From: Akkermansia muciniphila
GTDB lineage: Bacteria; Verrucomicrobiota; Verrucomicrobiia; Verrucomicrobiales; Akkermansiaceae
Assembly: GCA_945888515.1 (NCBI GenBank)
Contig: CAMDAD010000007.1
Span: 1 to 64,000, forward strand
Reading direction: 5' to 3'
DNA: 64,000 bases
The notes under the pieces were generated by a model. That model was not told the origin of the DNA, searched no databases, and saw nothing but the letters and a program-made list of their open reading frames with translations. The translations under genes and the position numbers were made by a program. Within the stretch, counting starts at the first letter, position 1. The number at the start of each line of letters is the position of its first letter. Positions 48,020-57,844 of this stretch are shown here, piece by piece.

Positions 48020-48514
48020 CTATCGTTTTTTGATGCGCTTGCCGGAGAGCCGGGTGGCCAAAAGATTCGGGCACATGCCTTTTAAGCGAAGTTGCTCGCA
48101 ACCTGCCTCAATGTGAATCGATTGGCGTATGGGACGATAACCGAGCCGACGCGTAATGCAATCGTTCAGCAGATCAATGTGCGCGTTCTCAAATTCGACG
48201 ACCTTACCGCAATCGACACAGACCAGATGATTGTGCGATGGCTTATCGAGAAAATTGGGATCGTAGGTTTTTTCCTCAGAACCCAGATCAATCTCGCGCA
48301 ACAGCCCGGCATCTACTAGCAAACTGATGGTGCGATACACCGTCGCCCTTGATGCGCGTGAATCAGTGCGATGGATCCGGTCAAACAACTCCTCGGCAGT
48401 GAAATGCTCGTCCTTGGCGAAAATCGAGCGCACGATCGAGTCGCGCTGCGAAGTGCGACGCAGCGAACGTCGTTTCACAAATGCATTGAAGCGCTCCAGA
48501 ATTGTATCATCCAT
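48020..48514 (-). CDS. fur: Fur-family transcriptional regulator (second copy)
   Basis: A 164-aa Fur-superfamily repressor with winged helix TSQRDSIVRSIFAKDEHFTAEEL and ASRATVYRTISLLVDAGLLRE. The metal domain has HNHLVCVDCGKVVEFEN. A second CxxC at the C-terminus is absent; instead there is a C-x7-C arrangement (GCEQLRLKGMC), so structural zinc binding may differ from canonical Fur. It is distinct from the PerR-like copy at 19.6 kb and is the better candidate for the iron-responsive Fur. trpA follows 8 bp downstream. Confidence 0.87.
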   Translation of the reverse strand: MDDTILERFNAFVKRRSLRRTSQRDSIVRSIFAKDEHFTAEELFDRIHRTDSRASRATVYRTISLLVDAGLLREIDLGSEEKTYDPNFLDKPSHNHLVCVDCGKVVEFENAHIDLLNDCITRRLGYRPIRQSIHIEAGCEQLRLKGMCPNLLATRLSGKRIKKR

Positions 48515-48573
48515 CCTTCACCCCCACGCTACCTGACTCACATCAGATGAAAAGGAAAAAAGCAAAGGCGCGA

Positions 48574-49530
48574 TCACAGCGCCAGCTTCGGCGGCGGGGG
48601 CGGATTCATAGGCTGGGGCACGACCTTGCGAGCCTTCGGCGTTACATCCGCATAAATGCCAACCAGAGTCATGCCAATCAGGCCGACAAAGCCCGCAAAG
48701 GCTGCCGTGATCGCCGTGCACATACTCACCACAAAGGGCGTGAAAAACAGAAGCCCGATAACCAGCCAACTTGGCTTCACTTCATACGCATGAATCACCA
48801 AGCGCAGGCGCGAGCGGGCTACCGTCAGCCCCAGCACGACATAGCAGACTGTTGCAGCCAATCCATTCAGGTTGAAAAAAATCGGAAACAATGAGGCGTG
48901 CAATTTGTGCGTCACCATTGCGCAGAAAATCAAGGATACGGATCCCGAAAAAAGGAATGATCCGATGAACAGCAACACCATGCCGATACGCATCCCGATG
49001 TGATGGAACGAAGAAGCACCGATCATGCCGGCAGAACAAACCGCGGCGCAAGCGAGCACAGAAAGTCCGCACATCAGCTCCTGTATAAACTCCACGCCAC
49101 CAATAAAATAACGAACTACCACATAAGGGAGCAGCGAGACCAAGCTCAAGGCGCAGACTGCCCACAGAATGAGAAATTTTCCCTTCACCACAGCCCATCG
49201 ATCGAGCCGCGTGAGCAGCAGCAGTTCGTGATTTCCTTCCTCTAATTCCTGACCCATCAAAATCAGCCCGCCGAGCGGCATCAGCACTCCACAGACCAGA
49301 GCCACCACATTCCAGAATGGTCCAGACTCCACAAGCATCCATAAATTGAGAATGCCAGGATATTCATTGCGCATCACTGATCCCATCGAGAACTCCATCG
49401 CCATCGCCGCAATCGCCAGCACGTGAATGCCCAAAAACGGATAGACAAAACTCGCGCGCCGCATCCCCTGCTGCAGCTCTTTCACCGTCATGGGATGCAG
49501 TCGGTCCGGTAATTCTCGGGCATCAGTCAT
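48574..49530 (-). CDS. ABC-2-like integral membrane protein
   Basis: A 318-aa protein with about eight hydrophobic segments (for example FLGIHVLAIAAMAMEFSM and VALVCGVLMPLGGLILMGQELEEGN). The latter, with its short Glu-rich stretch, resembles ABC-2-type permease subunits. No ATPase gene is adjacent on the minus strand. The C-terminus ends in a Pro-rich tail (NPPPPPKLAL). It lies 59 bp upstream of fur on the same strand and may be part of that transcript. Confidence 0.55.
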   Translation of the reverse strand: MTDARELPDRLHPMTVKELQQGMRRASFVYPFLGIHVLAIAAMAMEFSMGSVMRNEYPGILNLWMLVESGPFWNVVALVCGVLMPLGGLILMGQELEEGNHELLLLTRLDRWAVVKGKFLILWAVCALSLVSLLPYVVVRYFIGGVEFIQELMCGLSVLACAAVCSAGMIGASSFHHIGMRIGMVLLFIGSFLFSGSVSLIFCAMVTHKLHASLFPIFFNLNGLAATVCYVVLGLTVARSRLRLVIHAYEVKPSWLVIGLLFFTPFVVSMCTAITAAFAGFVGLIGMTLVGIYADVTPKARKVVPQPMNPPPPPKLAL

Positions 49531-49722
49531 GTCGCATGTTGTTTTGTGTCATTTCATGAGGCCTGACAAGCCCACATTTTCACCCTAGCTCCGCCTCAGG
49601 ATCCTGGGCTGATTCGCTCCTCATCTCAGACAATTGTAGCACCATACGACGCTTCTACTTTGTCAATTATACACTGGCTAATTGGCTTAGCTTTACTACA
49701 GTTCCAACGTCACATTGATCGT

Positions 49723-52362
49723 ATGCTAGACCCCGCACCGCCGCCGCACGAACAAGCCATTCCGGAAAGCCTGAAAAAACTGCTCGCGGAATATCGTCGC
49801 TCACTCTGGCGTATCAAAATCGGCGAGGCCATCCTCGCTGGTGTCATCGGGCTAGTAGTCTCGTTTCTTGTGGTTTTTGCACTGGATCGTTTTGTTCAAA
49901 CGCCTGCCCTTTTGCGCTTGCTGCTGCTTCTGGCGGGCACATCACTATTCGCGGTGTTCGCCCCGCTTTGGATGCGTCGCTGGGTTTGGGGACATCGCCG
50001 CGAAACGGAACTGGCACGGCTCATTGCACGCAAGCATCCAAATCTCGGCGACCGCTTGCTCGGCATCATCGAACTTCAAGAGCAAAACGAAACCAAGGAT
50101 TCTCTCTCGCCACGGCTGCGAATGGCCGCCATGGATACAGTTGCCGATGAGGTAAACCAACAAGGTCTGCAAACCGCGCTGCCATCCACTTGGTTGAGAA
50201 AAGCCTTGTTCGCTAGCATCGTGCTGATCTCGATTACCGTCGTCGCCTTCTCCCTCGCCCCTCAGGCTGGCGTGAACGCGCTGAGACGATGGGCCATGCC
50301 CTTGCAGGAAACAGAGCGATTCACTTTCACCAAGCTGGAAAAAGTGCCCCGCACCCTGGTAGTGCCACATGGCGAGGCATTTACCCTGACCGTTCAGCTT
50401 TCATCCGAATCGGAATGGCAACCGGCCACCGCTGAAGCACGCATCGGAGCTAATCCCAGCGTGGTCGTGAACCGTGCGGATCGCCAGTATGCATTCACTC
50501 TTCCCGCCCAGCTGACACCATCGTCGCTCGCACTGACCGTAGGCGATGCGCGGCACTCGATCCGAATTGAGCCAACCATACGCCCCGCCATCGATCTTGC
50601 CGAAGCTGTGCTAAGGTATCCGGCCTACTTGCAATTGCCCGATGAGACGATAGACCTCAAAACAGGCGTCGCGACTGCTGTTGCCGGCTCGCAATTGCAA
50701 TTTCAGCTCAGTGCCACACGTGCCTTAGAAAAAGCCACACTAGGCCCCATCAGCCACGTTCCTGATCCGGAACGATCCACCCCCACCGTTCCCGCTCCGG
50801 GATTTCGCGCCGATCTCAAAGTCGCCGGCAATCAAGCCCAATCTGCCCCGATCCCTGTGGCGACTGATTCTTTCGATGTGCCTTTCACGTGGATGGATAC
50901 ATTTCAGCTAAAAGGTGACGAAAGTTTCCGCCTGCGCGTGGAGGCCATCAAGGACAATCCCCCCTCCGCCTACATCCAAGGCATCGAACGCCAACACGTG
51001 ATGCTCCCCGAGGAAACGATCGACTTTGATGCGCTGGCAGAAGATGACTTTGGCCTGACGGAGTTGGGTCTGGAATGGAATGGCGAGACGAGTCAGTCCG
51101 GCATTTCCTCGTCGCTGGCACAGGGCTCTCTCAAGCTCCTGCCAGGCTCCTCTTCCGACAAGCGCTTGGCAAAAAACACTTCATTTAGTCCTGCGGCACT
51201 GAAAATCGGACCGCAAAAACTCATTCTCCGCGCCTACACCTCAGACTACATGCCGGACCGCGCCAAGGTTTATTCCGAGCCGATCACACTATTTATCCTA
51301 ACCCGTGATGAACACGCGCAGATGCTGAAGAACCAGTTTGACCGCATCGTCGGCGAGTTGGAGGATGCGACCCGTCGCGAGCAGAATGCCAATGAGGAAA
51401 ATCAGCGCTTGGAGCGAATGAAGCCGGAAGACCTGCAAAAAGAGGAAAACCGCAAGCGCCTCGAGGCACAACAAAAAGCGGAGCAAGAAAATATGCAGCG
51501 CATGGCGGAGTTGGAAAAACGCATGGAAAAACTGCTCAAAGACTCTACGCGCAATGGCGACATCGATAAGGAGACAATGAAAAAAATGGCGGAAACCATG
51601 AAGTCGCTGGGAGAACTGGCGCAGCAGGACATGCCGAAAGTAGAGAGCAAGTTGGGCGATTCCCAGCAGCAAAACAACACGCCTGAGCAAGCACAGAAAG
51701 ACGTTGCTAAGGCTGTGGAGGAGCAAAAAAAGGTCCTCGAAAAAATGCAGAAGACTCTCGAAAAAGCCCGCGATGCGAACAAGGACATGGAAGCATCCAC
51801 TTTTGTCAATCGCCTGAAAAAAGCCGCTGCCGAAGAAGATGCCATCGCCGGCACAGTCGTAGAGTATTGGCAACAAAGCCTGGGATTATCGAACGCCTCC
51901 GTCGACCCCAAAGTTCTGACCATGCTCACGGAAATGGATCGCAAGCAGGCCAACAATGCCGCTGACATACGCTGGATTCAGGAAGATCTCGGTCATTTCT
52001 TCACACGCACTAACAAAGCGGTGTATAAGGAAATCCTGGACGCCATGCGCGATACGAGCGACGGCATGAGCTTAGATACTTCGCTGGAGGAACTTCGCGA
52101 ACTGCTGAAAAACAACAAGACATCGCGCGCCACCAGCAGCGCCACTTATTGGGCCGCCAAGCTCAAGGAATGGGCCAAGAAGCTGGAGGGAGAAAAAAAC
52201 GAACAAGGCGGTGGCGGAGGTCAGGGAGGACAAGGTAATCCGGAAGACGAAGACTTTGAATTCATGCTGCGCGTGATGAGACTGATTCAGCAGGAACAGG
52301 ATCTGCGCGCCACCACGCGCGCGCTAGAAGAACTGAAAAGATCCGCTCAATTGCAACCCTAA
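49723..52362 (+). CDS. DUF4175-like membrane protein with coiled-coil body
   Basis: A protein of about 879 aa with two N-terminal membrane segments (ILAGVIGLVVSFLVVFAL and LRLLLLLAGTSLFAVFAPL) and a third at LFASIVLISITVVAFSL. A large extracytoplasmic beta-rich region follows, then a long charged coiled coil (EQNANEENQRLERMKPEDLQ onwards) and a Gly/Gln-rich linker near the C-terminus. This is the arrangement of DUF4175 proteins, of unknown function, which often sit near MoxR/Bat-type clusters in this phylum. The track starts at a TTG (49660); ATG 49723 is preferred but weakly supported. The next gene, 20 bp on, encodes a secreted partner. Confidence 0.65.
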   Translation: MLDPAPPPHEQAIPESLKKLLAEYRRSLWRIKIGEAILAGVIGLVVSFLVVFALDRFVQTPALLRLLLLLAGTSLFAVFAPLWMRRWVWGHRRETELARLIARKHPNLGDRLLGIIELQEQNETKDSLSPRLRMAAMDTVADEVNQQGLQTALPSTWLRKALFASIVLISITVVAFSLAPQAGVNALRRWAMPLQETERFTFTKLEKVPRTLVVPHGEAFTLTVQLSSESEWQPATAEARIGANPSVVVNRADRQYAFTLPAQLTPSSLALTVGDARHSIRIEPTIRPAIDLAEAVLRYPAYLQLPDETIDLKTGVATAVAGSQLQFQLSATRALEKATLGPISHVPDPERSTPTVPAPGFRADLKVAGNQAQSAPIPVATDSFDVPFTWMDTFQLKGDESFRLRVEAIKDNPPSAYIQGIERQHVMLPEETIDFDALAEDDFGLTELGLEWNGETSQSGISSSLAQGSLKLLPGSSSDKRLAKNTSFSPAALKIGPQKLILRAYTSDYMPDRAKVYSEPITLFILTRDEHAQMLKNQFDRIVGELEDATRREQNANEENQRLERMKPEDLQKEENRKRLEAQQKAEQENMQRMAELEKRMEKLLKDSTRNGDIDKETMKKMAETMKSLGELAQQDMPKVESKLGDSQQQNNTPEQAQKDVAKAVEEQKKVLEKMQKTLEKARDANKDMEASTFVNRLKKAAAEEDAIAGTVVEYWQQSLGLSNASVDPKVLTMLTEMDRKQANNAADIRWIQEDLGHFFTRTNKAVYKEILDAMRDTSDGMSLDTSLEELRELLKNNKTSRATSSATYWAAKLKEWAKKLEGEKNEQGGGGGQGGQGNPEDEDFEFMLRVMRLIQQEQDLRATTRALEELKRSAQLQP

Positions 52363-52382
52363 TCTGCGATGATATTATTGTT

Positions 52383-53000
52383 ATGAAAAAACCACTCATA
52401 CTACTTTTTCTACTAATCAATGTTGCCATCAAAGCAGAGGAAACAGGCAAAAAGGACACCGCCGCCATTCTCTCTGAGCATCAACAAGGATCGACAAAAA
52501 CTTCGATTAAGCAGGACGAGCTCGCTGCGGATGTCCAGCAACTCCGCATCGAACAAACCAATCCCGAAGTCATCACTCTGCTCGATGACGTGGAGAGCAT
52601 CATGGACGAAGCCAGCGAAAACCTGCTCGATGCCAACACCGGCGGGGACACCATCGCCGCACAAACGGAAGTGATTGAAAAGATTTTTGAAGCCGCCAAG
52701 AAAAAGCAACAAGGGCAGAGCCAAGGGCAAGGAGCTCAGGGCATGATGGAAATGATGAAGCGCATGATGGGCGAAGGCGCGGAAGGCGACGAAAAAAAGC
52801 CAGGGAATCAACCGGGAAATCAACCAGGCGAGGGTATGAAAGGCGACTCCGACACCGCCAACGCCGCTAACAATGGCAGTGGTGCCGGCGAGAAAGCGGA
52901 AGAACGACGCGTTCCAAAAGCCTCTGGCATGGCAGGTCAGCCGTTCCCCGAAGAGTACCGCAAAGCTCTTGATGCCTATAACCGCGCGCTCTCGAAATAA
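52383..53000 (+). CDS. Secreted Gln/Gly-rich protein linked to DUF4175
   Basis: A 205-aa protein with a signal peptide (MKKPLILLFLLINVAIKAEE) and an N-terminal helical region (TNPEVITLLDDVESIMDEAS). A low-complexity middle follows (QQGQSQGQGAQGMMEMMKRM), then NQPGNQPGEG, and the C-terminus ends EEYRKALDAYNRALSK. No family is recognised with certainty; similar partners follow DUF4175 genes in related genomes as far as I recall. It starts 20 bp after the DUF4175 stop and ends 2 bp before the ABC ATPase gene, so the three are likely co-transcribed. Confidence 0.65.
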   Translation: MKKPLILLFLLINVAIKAEETGKKDTAAILSEHQQGSTKTSIKQDELAADVQQLRIEQTNPEVITLLDDVESIMDEASENLLDANTGGDTIAAQTEVIEKIFEAAKKKQQGQSQGQGAQGMMEMMKRMMGEGAEGDEKKPGNQPGNQPGEGMKGDSDTANAANNGSGAGEKAEERRVPKASGMAGQPFPEEYRKALDAYNRALSK

Positions 53001-53002
53001 TC

Positions 53003-53803
53003 ATGTCCTACTTGGAAATCCGACACCTCCAAACGCATTTCACCAAACACGCGGGCTCCCTGTTTGCGCCGCGCATGGAAATCATCCGCGCGGTGGATGA
53101 TGTGACGCTTACGATCGAAAAAGGTGAAATCCTCGGTCTCGTGGGGGAATCCGGCTGCGGCAAGTCCACGCTATCGCGCACCATCATGCAACTGATTCCA
53201 GCCACCTCGGGCGAGGTCGTGCTGGCAGGCGAATCACTCACCCATCTCAGCCACCGGGAAATACGGATGCGACGACTCGATTTCCAAATGATTTTCCAAG
53301 ACCCCTACGCCTCACTGAATCCGCGCATGACGATTTTTTCCACTCTGGAAGAAGCCATGAGGCAGCGTCATCCAGGGATACCGAAGGATGAAATTTACGG
53401 AAAAATCATCGCTCTCATGGAAACCGTGGGTCTAGACCCGGCGGTCATGAAAAAATACCCGCACGAGTTTTCTGGCGGTCAGCGCCAGCGCATCGCCATT
53501 GCCCGCGCCCTCGCGCCAGAACCGAAACTCATCATCGCCGATGAACCCGTCTCAGCGCTCGATGTCTCGATCCAATCGCAGATTCTCAACCTTCTGCGAA
53601 AACTGCGCGATGATTTTCAACTGACCATGATTTTCATCTCGCACGACCTCGGAGTGGTGCGCTACATCGCCGATCATATCGCCGTGATGTATCAAGGGAA
53701 AATCGTCGAATACAACGAGGCCGAGCACCTCTTCCAGCACCCACAGCACGAATACACTCAGCGCCTACTGCACTCGATTCCGAAGCTGCCCGCGTCGGCG
53801 TGA
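53003..53803 (+). CDS. Oligopeptide/dipeptide ABC transporter ATP-binding protein
   Basis: A 266-aa ATPase of the OppF/DppF type. Walker A is GESGCGKST, the Q-loop region is MIFQDPYASLNPRM, the signature is FSGGQRQRIAIARALAPEP, Walker B is LIIADEPVSALD, and the switch His is in FISHDLGVV. It powers import of peptides or related solutes with permeases that are not encoded here, so the complex must be completed from another locus. It follows the secreted Gln/Gly-rich gene by 2 bp. Confidence 0.92.
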   Translation: MSYLEIRHLQTHFTKHAGSLFAPRMEIIRAVDDVTLTIEKGEILGLVGESGCGKSTLSRTIMQLIPATSGEVVLAGESLTHLSHREIRMRRLDFQMIFQDPYASLNPRMTIFSTLEEAMRQRHPGIPKDEIYGKIIALMETVGLDPAVMKKYPHEFSGGQRQRIAIARALAPEPKLIIADEPVSALDVSIQSQILNLLRKLRDDFQLTMIFISHDLGVVRYIADHIAVMYQGKIVEYNEAEHLFQHPQHEYTQRLLHSIPKLPASA

Positions 53804-53855
53804 ACATCGCAAAAAGATCGTCAAATTCGGCATTGGGCGGACGTAACTGAGCAGA

Positions 53856-54389
53856 ATGGATGACACGCCTCCCAACCGCGATGAATGCTTTGTGCGGCTG
53901 CTCTCGCAGTATGAGCCCATCATCCGCTCCTACCTGCGCAATCTTTTGCCCTCGTATGAAGATGTGGATCAGGTGATGCCCGAAGTCGCCTTGGTGGCGT
54001 GGCGGAAGTTTTCTCAACTCGAAGACCTCGATGCCTTTCCTCGCTGGGCCTGTGTGATCGCTCGTTACGAAGTGATGACTTACCGGCGCAACAAAGCGCG
54101 TGATCGCATCGTGCTCGATCCCGATATCGTCGCCAAGCTCGCTGACGAGGCGGAAGAGGAAATCTCCCTGCGCTCCCTGCAAATGAGCGCATTGGAACGC
54201 TGCCTCAAGGAATTGCCCGAGCAGCGCCGCGAGTTGATCTTGTCCTGCTATTCGCCGCAGAAATCAATGCGCGACATCGCCAAGGAAATCGCCCGCAGCG
54301 AAAATAGTTTGTATCAGTTACTTCGCCGCATTCGGATCGAGCTGCAGCATTGCATCGAACGAAAAATTACCCAAGAATTCACTCCATGA
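53856..54389 (+). CDS. ECF sigma factor, Rhodopirellula/Verrucomicrobium family
   Basis: A 177-aa sigma-70-family factor with region 2 (RSYLRNLLPSYEDVDQVMPEVALVAWRKF) and region 4 (LKELPEQRRELILSCYSPQKSMRDIAKEIARSENSLYQLL). The sequence style fits the family named for Rhodopirellula and Verrucomicrobium. Its TGA overlaps the ATG of the FecR-LamG gene (ATGA), so the two are translationally coupled. The partner is therefore the likely anti-sigma or signal-sensing protein. Confidence 0.88.
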   Translation: MDDTPPNRDECFVRLLSQYEPIIRSYLRNLLPSYEDVDQVMPEVALVAWRKFSQLEDLDAFPRWACVIARYEVMTYRRNKARDRIVLDPDIVAKLADEAEEEISLRSLQMSALERCLKELPEQRRELILSCYSPQKSMRDIAKEIARSENSLYQLLRRIRIELQHCIERKITQEFTP

Positions 54390-56011
54390 ATCCGCACGAC
54401 AGCCAACTCATTCTCGATTACCTCGATGGCAAGCTCGCCGAGGAAAACATCGATCGATTGAACTCCTTACTGCGCGATGACCCCGCGGCACGTGTTTTTC
54501 TGCGCACGCAAACATGCATCGAGACGCAGCTACGGGAAATGGCGCTGAACCACTCTAACGAAAAATCTACTAGCCCGCGCGGCTACGATGCACGCAGTCT
54601 GGGAATGGCTGCGATGGCGGCGGCATTGGTCATTTGTGCAGGGCTGATCTGGTATCTTTTCCCCAGAAATGCAATCCCTCGGGCCGACCTCGCCTCGATC
54701 GATGGCCCTGTTTCCATTCCGATGGAGACCGGTGCGCCGGTAGCCGTTTTGAAGAGCGCTACCAATGTGAGATGGCAAGATGCCGCGCAGATTCGGCCCA
54801 CCGGCTCTCCACTCACATCTGGATGGCTTCGCATCGCCGAGGGCACCTTGCAGATCGAATTTCTGAGTGGCGCGCGATTGCTCGTGAATGGTCCGGCGGC
54901 ACTGCGGCTCGACACCGATAACTCTGCCTATTTGGAATCAGGAAAAGCCAGTGCCTATGTGCCCGAGCACGCCCAAGGTTTCATGCTGCATTCTCCGAAC
55001 CTCCAAGTCAAGGACCTGGGAACATCCTTTGGACTCGAAATCTCTGCGGATAAGGCACCAGAAGTGCATTGCTTCGACGGCTCAGTGGAGCTATTTACCG
55101 AGGAGGATCAAAAGGTGCCACTATTGCTTTCGGGACAAAAGGCACTACAGCTCCAAGGCGAAAGTTTGTTAGAAATCCCCGTCCGTCCCAAGGACTTCCC
55201 TAACGGCGAGGAATTGTCACACCGCGCCAAGATCGACACCGAACAGCGGATGCAGCAATGGGATCTGGTCAACCAGAAACTTGCCGCAGATCCACAGACG
55301 GTTGTTCTCTATACCTTCGATCAGGAAAACGAATGGAGTCGCTCTGTGAAAAACCACGCCACGAGATCCGCCATGACATCAGACGCCACACTGGTTGGAG
55401 CCGGCTGGACAGGCGGACGTTGGAAAGGCAAGAGCGGCCTAGAGTTTCGGACCCGCGGTGATCGCTTGCGCTTTTCTGTTCCGGGCACCTTTGACCAGCT
55501 TAGCATGAGCGCGTGGATCCGCGTGGATAGCCTGCCAAACGACTACAACTCTCTATTGATGCCATCACGTTACCGGGTTGGAAATCTTCACTGGAACATC
55601 GAACGTGGCGGGGAAATGCGGCTGACACAGTTTGCCAATCCGACGAATCCGACCGACCCCAGCCAATGGAACGGCCCAGTCAGTGGAAAAGGATTCAATG
55701 GTCTGGACTTCGGTCGATGGATGCAGATCGTTACCACCTGCAATGCGCGCTCGGGAGAAATCATCCACTATAGCGATGGTGACATGGTGGGTAATGGGCG
55801 CTTTGCTCATCCCCTACCCATCGTCATGGACGAGATGGAATTTGGCAACTGGGGTGCCGATGGCAGAAGCGAGGACAACGCATGGACACTCAGCCAGATC
55901 TCCAGCCATCGCGTGCGAAATTTTGTCGGTCGCCTCGATCATCTCGTAATTCTCTCTCGCATCCTCACGCCGCAGGAAATTGCCGAGATGTATCGCAGCG
56001 GAAGCCCCTGA
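54386..56011 (+). CDS. FecR-LamG membrane protein, partner of the ECF sigma factor
   Basis: A 541-aa single-pass protein. A short cytoplasmic N-terminus (LILDYLDGKLAEENIDRLNS) has the anti-sigma-like look and is followed by a transmembrane segment (MAAMAAALVICAGLIWYLF). A FecR-type domain comes next (about 95-270, GWLRIAEGTLQIEFLSGARL and VKDLGTSFGLEI). A LamG/concanavalin-like domain (about 310-540, FDQLSMSAWIRVDSLPNDYN) ends the protein, suggesting carbohydrate sensing outside the membrane. It overlaps the sigma gene by 4 bp and is immediately followed by the secreted protein gene. The start moved from 54350 to ATG 54386. Confidence 0.88.
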   Translation: MNPHDSQLILDYLDGKLAEENIDRLNSLLRDDPAARVFLRTQTCIETQLREMALNHSNEKSTSPRGYDARSLGMAAMAAALVICAGLIWYLFPRNAIPRADLASIDGPVSIPMETGAPVAVLKSATNVRWQDAAQIRPTGSPLTSGWLRIAEGTLQIEFLSGARLLVNGPAALRLDTDNSAYLESGKASAYVPEHAQGFMLHSPNLQVKDLGTSFGLEISADKAPEVHCFDGSVELFTEEDQKVPLLLSGQKALQLQGESLLEIPVRPKDFPNGEELSHRAKIDTEQRMQQWDLVNQKLAADPQTVVLYTFDQENEWSRSVKNHATRSAMTSDATLVGAGWTGGRWKGKSGLEFRTRGDRLRFSVPGTFDQLSMSAWIRVDSLPNDYNSLLMPSRYRVGNLHWNIERGGEMRLTQFANPTNPTDPSQWNGPVSGKGFNGLDFGRWMQIVTTCNARSGEIIHYSDGDMVGNGRFAHPLPIVMDEMEFGNWGADGRSEDNAWTLSQISSHRVRNFVGRLDHLVILSRILTPQEIAEMYRSGSP

Positions 56012-57829
56012 GTGAAGCTTATGTTTTCCCTATCATTTCTGACACGATCCACCGCAGCCTCAATCTGCTTCGCCCTATTAGCCCCGCTTTCCGCTCAGGA
56101 CCTGAGCCGTCTCACAGGCAAAAACTATCAAGAACGCAGCGAGCAATTGGTTCGATATTTTGCTCAGGCCAGCCCCAAGAATCCGAATTTCCCGAAAGAT
56201 GCGATGCCTTATCATGCTGCGAGACTGCAACTTGGTCGCGATCTTCCCAGCACGCTCAAGACCATCGATCAGATGCTCGATGTCACGCTAAAGTCCCGGC
56301 CCGATCCCTTTCACTTGCATGCCTGCATGCATACCTATTTTCTGCATAAAGAAAAACTCACACCCGAAATACGGGCGAAAATCAAGCGACTCGCCGCCAG
56401 TTGGACATACTCAAAGCCCATAGGCGTAAGCCTGAATTACGAACTCATGCGCGATGGGGCCGGCTACCTCGCAGCCCAAGAATGGCCGGACCTAGTCGAT
56501 GCTGCGGGCAATAACTCAGCAAAGATCAAAAAAAATTGCGAGGGCTGGCTGTGGCGGATTTGGCGTGAGACGACTGACCGCAATGCCAGCGAATACGACG
56601 CGCCGATTTACTATGGAACGGACTTCGCGCCAGCACGAATGATTGCCGAATTCAGCACGGACCCGCGCATGAGTCTCGCGGCGAAAATGACGCTCGACTT
56701 CATGCTTATCCACACCGGTGCGCACTGGCATCAAGGCTATCACATCAGCAGTGCTGGGCGCGGGAAATACTGGGGCTCGCTGAACTTGGGCCCCGATGCC
56801 GCCGCGCCGACTAATGGCATGGCCTACTTGTTTTTCGGCTCCTATCGTCCCTTCAAAATCTCCTCCGCCCCGCAAGCCTACTGGCTCGCGCATCCCGGCA
56901 AAACACTATCGCCAGAGCGTTTGACGGCATGGCAGGCATCGCTACCAGAAACTCGCACAATACTAGCCACACATATCTGGCCCAGTCACGATGCAATCGT
57001 ACACAAATACGCTTGGTTCACAAAAGGATACGGACTGGCCAGCCAACGCGAGGATGGTACTACCTTCCGCAGTTATCTCTTCAAAGAATGCCGTCGCACC
57101 ATGTTGAAATGGCACAGCGACAAGCCGGGCAGCAGTTTTACTGTCATTCAGCAGAACCGTCGTCGCCCCCAGGAAAAGATTGGCAATGCTTTCGCCTATG
57201 GAGAAAATCCCTACTGTCAAACATTGCAACACAGAGGCACTTTGGTAGGTGTTCATGATGTGCCAGAGGACTACGGTTTCTGGCTCACACGCGCGCCATT
57301 CACCACCACCGGAGCCATCGTGGCAAAGACTGAGCGCAATGGCTGGGTCATCTGCCATGGCGGCTCCATGCTTTTCGCTTTCCGATTCATGGGAGCAGCA
57401 AAGTGGGATAAGCCCGATACTCGCGAGCAACTCGAACTCTGGCGTTGCGATGACAAACGCGGTGGCTGGATTCTGGAAACTTCTCCCTTGCAGCCCTATG
57501 CGGGTGGTGGCGTGCAGGCGGAAATCCAGCGATTTGGCGACGCACTTGTTCTCTGTAAAATCCAAGACATGACGAAACAATCACCACCAAAACTGAGCTA
57601 TCAAACACTCAAGGGCGATGTGATGGAAATCACTTGGAAACCGCTAGTGGAACCACTCAAGGACGAGTGCCGCGTGAATGGCAAGTCGCTGAAACTCGAA
57701 GAGTTTTCTCTCCTGAAATGCATGCATGCCCATCAACCGAACGGTGGGGCTCTGACACTACAACTCCCCCACTCAGGTGTTGTGGTTTATGATTTCAAAA
57801 ATTGGAAAATCAATGCGATGGGAAAATGA
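56012..57829 (+). CDS. Large secreted protein downstream of the sigma/FecR pair
   Basis: A 605-aa exported protein (signal LTRSTAASICFALLAPLSAQ). It has helix-rich stretches in the first half (YHAARLQLGRDLPSTLKTID, HLHACMHTYFLHKE) and a beta-rich second half, broadly like alpha/alpha-toroid polysaccharide lyase-type proteins. No catalytic motif was recognised and the family is not assigned. It starts at GTG 56012 directly after the FecR-LamG stop, or at ATG 56021. The position makes it a likely target of the adjacent sigma factor. A terminator follows. Confidence 0.6.
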   Translation: MKLMFSLSFLTRSTAASICFALLAPLSAQDLSRLTGKNYQERSEQLVRYFAQASPKNPNFPKDAMPYHAARLQLGRDLPSTLKTIDQMLDVTLKSRPDPFHLHACMHTYFLHKEKLTPEIRAKIKRLAASWTYSKPIGVSLNYELMRDGAGYLAAQEWPDLVDAAGNNSAKIKKNCEGWLWRIWRETTDRNASEYDAPIYYGTDFAPARMIAEFSTDPRMSLAAKMTLDFMLIHTGAHWHQGYHISSAGRGKYWGSLNLGPDAAAPTNGMAYLFFGSYRPFKISSAPQAYWLAHPGKTLSPERLTAWQASLPETRTILATHIWPSHDAIVHKYAWFTKGYGLASQREDGTTFRSYLFKECRRTMLKWHSDKPGSSFTVIQQNRRRPQEKIGNAFAYGENPYCQTLQHRGTLVGVHDVPEDYGFWLTRAPFTTTGAIVAKTERNGWVICHGGSMLFAFRFMGAAKWDKPDTREQLELWRCDDKRGGWILETSPLQPYAGGGVQAEIQRFGDALVLCKIQDMTKQSPPKLSYQTLKGDVMEITWKPLVEPLKDECRVNGKSLKLEEFSLLKCMHAHQPNGGALTLQLPHSGVVVYDFKNWKINAMGK

Positions 57830-57844
57830 CGTGCAGAAAAACTT

